A stretch of 6,871 bases of DNA from an uncultured Bacteroidales bacterium. Its GTDB lineage: Bacteria > Bacteroidota > Bacteroidia > Bacteroidales > UBA932. The DNA is taken from NCBI GenBank assembly GCA_937898205.1, contig CALEJC010000059.1, positions 1-6,871 of the forward strand, written 5' to 3'. A program made the position numbers and the translations under genes. This document shows positions 1-5,758 of this stretch, one piece after another. The notes under the pieces were generated by a model. That model did no database searches, had not been told where the DNA came from, and saw only the letters and a program-made list of their open reading frames with translations. Within the stretch, counting starts at the first letter, position 1. Every line of letters starts with the position of its first letter.

Positions 1-1121
1 ATAGGGCGACCGTTTTCCCAGATGCGGAAGTCAAGGTGAGGACCTGTGGCAGTGCCGGTAGCACCGACATAACCGATGAGCTGTCCTTGGCTTACTCTAG
101 TGCCCACACCAATCCCGGGAGCAAACTTAGAAAGGTGCATATAGCAGCTCTCATAGCCACGCATGTGCTTGATGCGGATGCGATTACCACCTCCTGTAGG
201 GTCCCAGCCTTTGAGAGTGACAGTACCGTCACCGATAGAGTAGACAGGAGTTCCTGTCGGAGCAGCATAATCAACAGCTGTGTGTGCTTTGATTTTGCCT
301 GTCACAGGATGCTTGCGGGCATAGGAAAATCTGCTGCTCACACGATTGTACTTCAAAGGAGCCTTAAGGAACATTCGCTTCAGGCTCTCTCCGCCTTTAT
401 CCCAATAGGTGTTGGAGCTGCCATCGCCTTTGTCATACCTCACGGCAGCAACCTGCCTTCCTTGTGATGGCGTAAAGAGACTGAAATGCACAGTATCTAT
501 GCTGATCACATCTCCTTCGCAGGTACTCTGATCATATATGAAACGGAATCTGTCCCCCGGCTGGAGAGCAAAGAAGTTGATGCTCCATTGATAGATATCA
601 GCCAGGTTCATGATGAGCATCGGAGAAGCATCAGCAGCAATCATATCATTCCATAATGAGCTGGTAATCACCACATCAGATAATTTACGCTCTTTCTGGA
701 GAGGCTTGGCTACATTCCACAGACAGAGCGAGTCCGACGTCTGGAAGACGGTAGAACGCACTTTATCATGGTCATATACCACATATTTCAGGGTCCTGCT
801 GCTGTCTGTAGTGTAGTAGGAGTGGATGCGATTGCCGGCACGCATCTTCCTCAAATCAAAGATCGTGTCGCATAGTGTGCTGAGCCTATATGCGTCAGCC
901 GCACTCATACCAAGCCTGTTCATCAAGCCTGAAAACGTATCCCCGCTCTTTACAAAACTTGTGTCCGCTTTAAATTGCTCAGGGAAAAAACCCAGCAGAG
1001 GCGGTTCTTGCTGAACTTCCTCTGCTGCGATTTCTTCTTTATTCTTGTTTCCACACGCGCAGCATGCCAATGCCATCGCTATAGATATGATTACTTTTGT
1101 GCTTTTTCCGAAATTCATCAT
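1..1121 (-). CDS. M23-family peptidoglycan endopeptidase lipoprotein, 3' end outside window
   Basis: Predicted zinc-dependent cell-wall hydrolase that would cut peptide cross-links of peptidoglycan from the periplasmic side. The frame is open from 1121 to the window edge (373 codons visible) and the C-terminus is missing. The N-terminus has a basic residue pair, a hydrophobic stretch (about 10-19) and cysteines at 20, 21 and 23 followed by GNKNKEE, so it is a likely lipoprotein; which cysteine is lipidated is unclear. Residues 59-85 (SGDTFSGLMNRLGMS) look like the LysM/OapA-like N-terminal domain of MepM/Csd3-type proteins, and 175-197 (QWSINFFALQPGDRFRF) like their second domain. The M23 core shows HTAVD (H280, D284), YMHL (H329) and GPHLDFR (362-366), where the usual HxH is HxD. 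It begins three bases after the ATPase stop, so it is probably the last visible gene of the operon. An ATG codon pair makes 1121 or 1118 possible starts. The family is certain, the activity is inferred. Confidence 0.93.
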   Translation of the reverse strand, partial: MMNFGKSTKVIISIAMALACCACGNKNKEEIAAEEVQQEPPLLGFFPEQFKADTSFVKSGDTFSGLMNRLGMSAADAYRLSTLCDTIFDLRKMRAGNRIHSYYTTDSSRTLKYVVYDHDKVRSTVFQTSDSLCLWNVAKPLQKERKLSDVVITSSLWNDMIAADASPMLIMNLADIYQWSINFFALQPGDRFRFIYDQSTCEGDVISIDTVHFSLFTPSQGRQVAAVRYDKGDGSSNTYWDKGGESLKRMFLKAPLKYNRVSSRFSYARKHPVTGKIKAHTAVDYAAPTGTPVYSIGDGTVTLKGWDPTGGGNRIRIKHMRGYESCYMHLSKFAPGIGVGTRVSQGQLIGYVGATGTATGPHLDFRIWENGRP

Positions 1122-1124
1122 CGA

Positions 1125-2717
1125 TTATTTAATGAGATTGCCCAAAATTGAGCGCGTCAAAGTGCGAAGGGCAGACGAAGTGGCATTGGTAATAGCTTTA
1201 TTTGCTATGCTCTTGCCGCTTGTGCTTCTGCTTTTCTTGCCGGTGACGGCATTTGCAGCTGCTGTGCCCATGCTTCTTGTGACACTGGTGATCGCTGCAC
1301 TTGCTGCAGCAGCAAATACGCTTCCGCCAATCTTGGCAGCCCTGCCTGCAAAATCATCGGCATCGTCCTTTTTCCTGCGCTGACGGCTTGGTGCAGCCTC
1401 TTCTTCAACTTCGGCTTCAGCCTCAGCTGCGGCTTCTGCTTCTGCAAGCAAGACCTCAAATGCCGACTCTCTGTCGATGCGGGTGTCATATTTGGCAGCC
1501 ATGCCGGAATCATTGCGGAGGTCAAGTCTCTGTCCGGCAGTGATGGCACCTATCTGGCTGAGAGGGAAGAGGATACGCGCTTTCTCCACAACGCTGGGAG
1601 CACCATTCTCATCAAGGAAGCTGACGAGAGCTTCGCCAGTGCCCAGGTTCATGATCTCGTCTTCAGTCTTGAAGGCCGGATTGGGACGGAATGTCTGAGC
1701 GGCAGCACGCACTGCTTTCTGATCTTTTGGAGTAAAGGCTCTAAGCGCATGCTGGATGCGGTTGCCAAGCTGACCAAGGATCACATCAGGGATGTCTGTT
1801 GGGCTCTGGGTGATAAAATATACGCCCACACCTTTACTTCTGATCAAGCGGATTACCTGCTCGATCTTATCCTGAAGAGCATCAGAAGTGTCAGCAAAGA
1901 GCGTATGTGCCTCGTCAAAGAAGAAGACGAGCTTTGGCTTATCACAATCGCCTACTTCCGGAAGTGTCGCATAGATGTCCGAGAGCAGCCAGAGAAGGAA
2001 GCTCGAATACAGCTTCGGATTGAGCATCAATTTGTCAGCGGCAAGCACACTCATAACGCCTTTACCGTCTTTGACAGCAAATAGGTCATTGATGTCAAAT
2101 GCAGGTTCTGCAAAGAAGGCATCTGCGCCTTGGTTTTCCAGAGAGAGCACTGCTCTCTGGATGGCACCGATGCTGGCAGGGGAGATGTTGCCGTAGTAGC
2201 TGCGGTATTTATCCGCATTTTCAGAAAGGTGTGCAAGCATGGAACGAAGATCCTTCAGATCGATCAGGAGCAGCCCCTTATCATCAGCTACGTTAAAAAC
2301 TATATCCAGCACACCTGACTGCACCTCATTAAGGTCCAGAAGACGTGAGAGCAACTGAGGCCCCATGTCAGAGATAGTGGTGCGCATCGGATGTCCTTGC
2401 TCGCCGAAGACATCATAAATGCGAGTAGGACAAGGTCCAAACTGAGGATTTTCTATCCCAAACTCAGCACAGCGTTTCTCGATGAAACCGCTCATCTTAC
2501 CGGTTTGGCTGATGCCGGACAGATCGCCTTTCATATCTGCCATAAAACAAGGCACACCGGCCTGGCTGAATGTTTCTGCAAGGACCTGCAGAGTGACAGT
2601 CTTTCCAGTACCGGTTGCTCCTGCAATAAGGCCATGGCGGTTGGCCATGCTACCTACAATGCTGATTGGACCATTTGGCCCGTGGGCCACGTAGAATCCG
2701 TTATTTTCTGTATACAT
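1125..2717 (-). CDS. HerA/YjgR-like P-loop ATPase (DUF853 family)
   Basis: A 530-residue protein of the FtsK/HerA superfamily, related to E. coli YjgR, whose cellular job is not established. Walker A is GATGTGKT (33-40), followed by a conserved FMADMKGDLSG strand (58-68). Walker B is LVFFFDEAH (263-271, with D268 and E269), then a QSPTD motif (304-308) and LGNRIQHALRAFTPKDQKAV (317-336), which holds the arginine-rich region expected at the subunit interface. Residues 423-441 are an Ala/Glu-rich linker, followed by a basic patch (SRQRRKK) and an Ala/Ser/Thr-rich tail ending in LTRSILGNLIK, similar in style to the YjgR tail. A longer frame begins at 2777, but the first 20 residues would lie over the end of the PspC gene and look non-native. 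The ATG at 2717, one base after the PspC stop, starts MYTENNGFYVAHG, which runs straight into the conserved domain, so I chose it. No nuclease gene such as nurA sits beside it. Confidence 0.93.
   Translation of the reverse strand: MYTENNGFYVAHGPNGPISIVGSMANRHGLIAGATGTGKTVTLQVLAETFSQAGVPCFMADMKGDLSGISQTGKMSGFIEKRCAEFGIENPQFGPCPTRIYDVFGEQGHPMRTTISDMGPQLLSRLLDLNEVQSGVLDIVFNVADDKGLLLIDLKDLRSMLAHLSENADKYRSYYGNISPASIGAIQRAVLSLENQGADAFFAEPAFDINDLFAVKDGKGVMSVLAADKLMLNPKLYSSFLLWLLSDIYATLPEVGDCDKPKLVFFFDEAHTLFADTSDALQDKIEQVIRLIRSKGVGVYFITQSPTDIPDVILGQLGNRIQHALRAFTPKDQKAVRAAAQTFRPNPAFKTEDEIMNLGTGEALVSFLDENGAPSVVEKARILFPLSQIGAITAGQRLDLRNDSGMAAKYDTRIDRESAFEVLLAEAEAAAEAEAEVEEEAAPSRQRRKKDDADDFAGRAAKIGGSVFAAAASAAITSVTRSMGTAAANAVTGKKSRSTSGKSIANKAITNATSSALRTLTRSILGNLIK
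1390..1460 (-). repeat. Low-complexity Ala/Glu-rich coding tract in the ATPase gene
   Basis: Within the DUF853 ATPase gene, GCT/GCG/GCA and GAA/GAG codons alternate to give an Ala-Glu series (roughly residues 420-443) followed by a short basic patch. It probably forms a helical, charged hinge between the ATPase core and the C-terminal tail. The alternating codons are not identical copies, so this is compositional bias rather than an exact tandem repeat. Confidence 0.6.
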
Positions 2718-2718
2718 A

Positions 2719-2901
2719 TTATTCGTTTGGCATAATAAGCGCAGCGATAAGGTAGGCCAAAAGACCGACACCTGCACAAATCACGAGCACAAGCCATACG
2801 ATTCTTACCAAAGTAACATCGATGTTAAAATACTTAGCAACACCAGCGCAAACACCAAATAGTTTCTTGTTTGCTTCATCTTTTGTAAATCTTTTCTCCA
2901 T
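2719..2901 (-). CDS. PspC-domain small membrane protein
   Basis: A 60-residue protein consisting of almost nothing but a PspC domain. The N-terminal half carries the family signature, with KLFGVCAGVAKYFNIDVTLV at 13-32, and the rest (about 33-56) is one hydrophobic span ending in LIMPNE, the usual PspC ending. PspC proteins sit in the inner membrane. In proteobacteria they work with PspB in the phage-shock (membrane-stress) response, whereas in Bacteroidota stand-alone minimal copies are common and their role is less clear. It starts 21 bases after the aquaporin stop, and its own stop is one base before the ATPase ATG, so it is almost certainly cotranscribed with both and possibly coupled in translation to the ATPase. 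No PspA, PspB or PspF gene is in the window. Confidence 0.93.
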   Translation of the reverse strand: MEKRFTKDEANKKLFGVCAGVAKYFNIDVTLVRIVWLVLVICAGVGLLAYLIAALIMPNE

Positions 2902-2922
2902 GATATGATGATTATATGATTA

Positions 2923-3597
2923 TTATTTTCCTAGGCATTTCCAGACAAGTGCAGCGAGTGCGCCACCTGCAAGAGGACCAACCACAAATACCCAAAGGTC
3001 GCTGAGCGCCTGACCACCGACAAAGATAGCAGGACCGATTGAGCGGGCAGGATTAACAGAAGTTCCTGTCAGATTGATGCAGACAAGGTGGATCAGGATG
3101 AGAGTAAGACCAATCGCAAGACCGGCAAGATTTCCGGCACCTTTCTTCTCATCAGTTGTACCGAGCACCACAAGGACAAAAATAAAGGTAGCGACAACTT
3201 CTACGAGGAGCGCACCATAGGCACCGCCTGCATTTGCCACACCATTTGTACCAAGACCGGCAGGAACACCCATGGCTCCGGGAGCTCCGGTCACGCTGAC
3301 AATAGCAAAAAGAATCGCAGCACCGACAATGCCACCAAGGACTTGGCCGACCCAGTAGCCGCAGGCATCTTTCCAAGACATACGTCCGCTGAGGGCAACG
3401 CCAAGAGTAATGGCCGGATTAATATGACAACCTGAGATCGAGCCGATCGTATAGGCCATTGCAATGACACTAAGACCAAAGGCGATTGCTGTTCCTACGA
3501 CTCCGGCTGCTGTGCCACAACCCACAAAGACAGCAGTGCCGCATCCAAGGAGCGTGAGGACCGCTGTTCCGATTGATTCTGCAAAATACTTTTTCAT
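2923..3597 (-). CDS. aqpZ: AqpZ-type aquaporin (MIP family water channel)
   Basis: A 224-residue inner-membrane channel of normal length for bacterial aquaporins, for passive water movement. Both half-helix motifs are intact: HINPA with NPA at 60-62 and SVNPARS with NPA at 182-184. The four selectivity-filter positions of E. coli AqpZ are matched: F40 (IAFGL), H170 (LILIHL), T179 (TGTS) and R185 (NPAR). This pattern indicates a narrow, water-selective pore rather than a glycerol facilitator, which usually has a smaller aromatic position and a Gly in place of the His. Six hydrophobic spans fit the sequence. It is the first gene of the aquaporin-PspC-ATPase-M23 run and lies behind a 194 bp leader region with a candidate promoter. 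The start at 3597 gives MKKYFAESIGTAVLTLLG, the normal N-terminus of the family. Confidence 0.97.
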   Translation of the reverse strand: MKKYFAESIGTAVLTLLGCGTAVFVGCGTAAGVVGTAIAFGLSVIAMAYTIGSISGCHINPAITLGVALSGRMSWKDACGYWVGQVLGGIVGAAILFAIVSVTGAPGAMGVPAGLGTNGVANAGGAYGALLVEVVATFIFVLVVLGTTDEKKGAGNLAGLAIGLTLILIHLVCINLTGTSVNPARSIGPAIFVGGQALSDLWVFVVGPLAGGALAALVWKCLGK

Positions 3598-3612
3598 GGT
3601 AAATAATATTTA

Positions 3613-3705
3613 TTAGTTAATAGTATTCAAATAATCCTTTGCGCTATAACCAATCTTCTGAAGTGGAAGCGGCAGTTTTTTGTTTAGGCAAGCTTTTTTA
3701 ACCAT
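3613..3705 (-). CDS. Possible 30-residue leader peptide upstream of aqpZ (uncertain)
   Basis: A short reading frame from ATG at 3705 to TAA at 3613, beginning MVKKACLNKK and ending DYLNTIN. I do not recognise the peptide. It is basic and not obviously a membrane or signal sequence. It ends 15 bases before the aquaporin start and its ATG falls in the loop of the inverted repeat at 3656-3740, so its codons run through the downstream arm of that repeat. If translated, ribosomes would open the hairpin, which is how leader peptides often act. An in-frame TAA lies three codons upstream of the ATG. A frame this short in AT-rich DNA can easily arise by chance, and there is no recognisable ribosome binding site, so this is only a candidate. 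Confidence 0.25.
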   Translation of the reverse strand: MVKKACLNKKLPLPLQKIGYSAKDYLNTIN

Positions 3706-3740
3706 CTTATCGTTTATAGAATTGCCGCTTCCTTTCAGAA
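3656..3740 (-). repeat. Long imperfect inverted repeat in the aqpZ leader
   Basis: Two arms of about 20 bases face each other, 3656-3676 and 3721-3740. Both read TTCTGAA, then a one-base length difference (GT against A), then a perfect GGAAGCGGCA, then a position that would be a G/U pair on one strand. The spacer is about 44 bases and contains an AAGCTT palindrome. As RNA this could form a stable stem of roughly 18 pairs with a small bulge. No uninterrupted T-run follows on the minus strand, so it does not look like a standard intrinsic terminator for the kinase-regulator operon. It lies between a candidate promoter and the aquaporin start, so a leader-RNA structure is the simplest reading. 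Confidence 0.75.
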
Positions 3741-3764
3741 CGATTATTACCCAAAAAGGTTTTA

Positions 3765-3796
3765 CAAAAATAAAAATTTGATATCAATCTATCAAT
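3765..3796 (-). promoter_or_regulatory. Candidate Bacteroidota-type promoter for the aqpZ operon
   Basis: On the minus strand, TATTTTTG at 3772-3765 fits the Bacteroides -7 element TAnnTTTG exactly. ATTG at 3796-3793 matches three of four bases of the -33 element TTTG with a 20-base spacer, within the normal 19-21 range. It overlaps the stop codon of the response regulator. Transcription would start near 3758, giving a leader of about 160 bases that includes the inverted repeat. The call comes from consensus matching alone in AT-rich DNA. Confidence 0.5.
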
Positions 3797-4526
3797 TATT
3801 TCTATTTAATGTGAGCTGATTTTCAATAAATGACACAACATTTTCCTTATACGAATTTCCTACCGGTATCACCGCTCCTCCATCCATTGTGAGTTTGCTT
3901 TTACCGACTTCCTGGATATGCTTTGTATTGATCACATAAGAGCGATGTACTTGCATAAAGTATGAAGGCAAACTCTTGTATATCTGCGTCATGGAAGAAT
4001 GGATCAGATGTGGGGTCGGGGAGTCTAGGACGTGCAATTTCAAGTAGTCTCCATAGGCTTGGATATACTTGATAGAGTTGATATTAAGACGAGTCCACTT
4101 ATAGTCAATCTTCACAAAGATCGATTCTTCTTCCTGTGTATTTCCGGAAACAGAAGTGTTATTAAACTTCTCGCAGTGGATTCTGACTCTTTCGGCGGCT
4201 CGCTGAAAATCTGCAAAACTATAAGGTTTTAAAAGATAATCTATGGCTCCGACCTTATAACTGTCAATTGCATGTTCAGGGTATGCGGTGATAAACACAA
4301 CACATGGGCAATTGCTCAGCGATGAGATAAAGTCAAGACCATTGACATCAGGCATATTGATGTCTGTAAAAATCACATCAATAGTCTGATTGGAAAGCAC
4401 AGAAACAGCTTCTATCGAGCTCGAACAAGCCGCAACAAGCTTGAAATAAGGAAACTTCTGTATATAGTTTGAGAGCTTTTCCAATGCGATCGGCTCATCA
4501 TCTATTGCCAGACATCTGATAATCAT
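3792..4526 (-). CDS. LytTR-family response regulator
   Basis: A 244-residue two-domain regulator of the LytR/AlgR (LytTR) type. The receiver domain (about 2-117) has the acidic pair D9-D10, the phosphoacceptor D55 in FTDINMPD, T80 in FITAYPEHA, and K100-P101 in DYLLKP, so every residue needed for phosphotransfer is present. After a short linker (119-134), the LytTR DNA-binding domain (about 135-237) shows IKYIQAYGDYLKLH and the signature FMQVHRSYVINTKHI. Such regulators bind paired direct repeats upstream of target promoters. Its start overlaps the last 29 bases of the kinase gene, so kinase and regulator are a cotranscribed cognate pair. Targets cannot be told from sequence; the adjacent aquaporin operon is one possibility, but no paired binding site was identified there. 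The start MIIRCLAIDDEP is standard for the family. Confidence 0.96.
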   Translation of the reverse strand: MIIRCLAIDDEPIALEKLSNYIQKFPYFKLVAACSSSIEAVSVLSNQTIDVIFTDINMPDVNGLDFISSLSNCPCVVFITAYPEHAIDSYKVGAIDYLLKPYSFADFQRAAERVRIHCEKFNNTSVSGNTQEEESIFVKIDYKWTRLNINSIKYIQAYGDYLKLHVLDSPTPHLIHSSMTQIYKSLPSYFMQVHRSYVINTKHIQEVGKSKLTMDGGAVIPVGNSYKENVVSFIENQLTLNRNN

Positions 4527-5685
4527 AATTCAACGGAATAATTAGGTCTACACAATATATGTCAGACTGGTTATCTATGGTTAAATGGTAGTTATGTTCA
4601 TATATGACATCCAGTCGACGCTTAATGTTTTTAAGGCCGATTCCTGGAATTCTGCCGGTATCACCCTTGCTATAGTTGATGTTTTTGCAGACAAAGCGAA
4701 GTTTATCACTATTGATCTTTACCGAAACATCAATAAACGGAAGATTATCGACATCTGTAAAGCTGATACCGTGCTTAAAGGCATTTTCAATGAAGACGAC
4801 AAATATCAACGGCGCAATATCATAGTTGCCGCATGAGCCGGCATCCGGCAGGTCAAGATTGATTTTGAGCTTATCTGCAGGATATCTGTCCTTCATCAAC
4901 AGTACATAGTTATTGATGAAACCGACTTCCTTGACAAGACCAATCTTGGCTGACGAACAATCATAAAGCACATACCGCATCATCTTAGAGAGTTTCAATA
5001 CCATCTCCTGAGCCCTCTGCGTATCCATCTCGATGAGTCCGTGAATATTATTAAGCACATTCATTATAAAGTGCGGACTGACCTGAGATTTCAGATTTTC
5101 CAGTTCCGTCCTGGTCACTTCCTGCTCAAGAGCACTCATGCGCTTCTGATGCTCGTTGCGAGAAAAACAATATCTGACACCTAGATTTACGCTCAACAGG
5201 AGCAGAAGCAGAACGATATCAAGGAAGGTAGGGGAGACAAAGAACTGCCTTATCTTCAGCTGCCGGATTTGAGATTTATCCAACTCCGGCATCGGTGGAG
5301 GGATGTTTGGCCTGAGCTTTTGCGGAGGTTTCTTGTGCAGAGTATCGTTTTGACGCATCTCCACCATGGCTTTATACCACTCTTGCCTCATTCTATTTGT
5401 CTCTATTTGAGAATTGACTGTAAAAGAAAAGACAAGAAGCAGTAGGGCAATAACGTAGAGAACATGCTTGCGTCTGTCCAGAAGAAGTGGGACTAATATA
5501 TAGGCATGGATTAAAAACGACACCATAAAAGGGATCATTTTTTTCAGCGCTTTCAGCACATCAGCCCATTTAGTGGTATCACCGCTGATGATTTCATCTC
5601 CTACTACAGTAAAAGAGAACACAAAAGCGGCGATCCAGATGGATGCATAGATAATGTTTTCGTAAATTGAAGTTTTAGATGCCAT
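4498..5685 (-). CDS. LytS-type sensor histidine kinase (His_kinase family)
   Basis: A 395-residue membrane sensor kinase and evident partner of the LytTR regulator that follows it. Four hydrophobic spans fit at about 10-30, 49-69, 74-92 and 152-173, which would put both ends in the cytoplasm. Between spans three and four is a periplasmic loop of about 58 residues with a proline-rich stretch (119-133, including RPNIPPPMPEL), the most likely sensing region. A short helical linker (176-200) leads to the His_kinase motif QVSPHFIMNVLNNIHG with phosphoacceptor H205. The more usual form is QINPHFLFN, so this is slightly divergent. The ATPase part shows an N box (FIENAFKHG, 298-306) and a G box (GIGLKNIKRRL, 348-358). 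An in-frame TGA at 5724 and no earlier ATG support the start at 5685. The ligand is unknown. Confidence 0.95.
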   Translation of the reverse strand: MASKTSIYENIIYASIWIAAFVFSFTVVGDEIISGDTTKWADVLKALKKMIPFMVSFLIHAYILVPLLLDRRKHVLYVIALLLLVFSFTVNSQIETNRMRQEWYKAMVEMRQNDTLHKKPPQKLRPNIPPPMPELDKSQIRQLKIRQFFVSPTFLDIVLLLLLLSVNLGVRYCFSRNEHQKRMSALEQEVTRTELENLKSQVSPHFIMNVLNNIHGLIEMDTQRAQEMVLKLSKMMRYVLYDCSSAKIGLVKEVGFINNYVLLMKDRYPADKLKINLDLPDAGSCGNYDIAPLIFVVFIENAFKHGISFTDVDNLPFIDVSVKINSDKLRFVCKNINYSKGDTGRIPGIGLKNIKRRLDVIYEHNYHLTIDNQSDIYCVDLIIPLNYDYQMSGNR

Positions 5686-5696
5686 AAAAACAAAAT

Positions 5697-5725
5697 CAAA
5701 TGTTAAAATAACAATAAAACTTCAA
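5697..5725 (-). promoter_or_regulatory. Weak candidate promoter for the kinase-regulator operon
   Basis: On the minus strand, TTG at 5725-5723 and AACATTTG at 5704-5697 are separated by 18 bases. The second matches seven of eight positions of TAnnTTTG. It would leave a leader of only a few bases before the kinase ATG at 5685, which is unusually short, so the match may be chance. The 73 bp gap (5686-5758) is otherwise AT-rich, with no clear terminator for the upstream ExbD-like gene, so read-through into the kinase operon is possible. Confidence 0.22.
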
Positions 5726-5758
5726 CTCAAGATGAATTATAGATAAAAGTGGAGAATT

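Noticed and set aside
36..467. Plus-strand frame of 143 codons
   Set aside because: It lies wholly opposite the M23 catalytic domain, whose motifs prove the minus-strand frame is the real one.
1045..1383. Plus-strand frame of 112 codons with hydrophobic, Ala/Leu-rich content
   Set aside because: It is antisense to the Ala-rich tail of the ATPase and the start of the M23 gene, and its composition follows from the complementary GC-rich Ala codons. No family resemblance.
1125..2717. HerA-type antiphage defence module
   Set aside because: Defence systems built on HerA pair it with a nuclease or a SIR2/DUF4297-type effector. Here the neighbours are PspC and an M23 lipoprotein, and the sequence is of the YjgR/DUF853 type.
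2391..2735. Plus-strand frame of 114 codons
   Set aside because: It is antisense to the Walker A region of the ATPase, with no recognisable domain.
2902..2922. Short ATCATAT-like direct repeats between aqpZ and pspC
   Set aside because: The stretch is only 21 bases of AT-rich spacer, so similarity is expected by chance and there is no room for a regulatory site.
3088..3435. Plus-strand frame of 115 codons, and minus-strand shadow frames in the aquaporin gene
   Set aside because: The aquaporin motifs fix the coding frame. The other products are rich in Cys, Arg or Thr and unlike any family.
3656..3740. Intrinsic terminator of the kinase-regulator operon, or a MITE
   Set aside because: The loop is long (about 44 bases), no T-run follows the stem on the minus strand, and there is no target-site duplication or second copy in the window.
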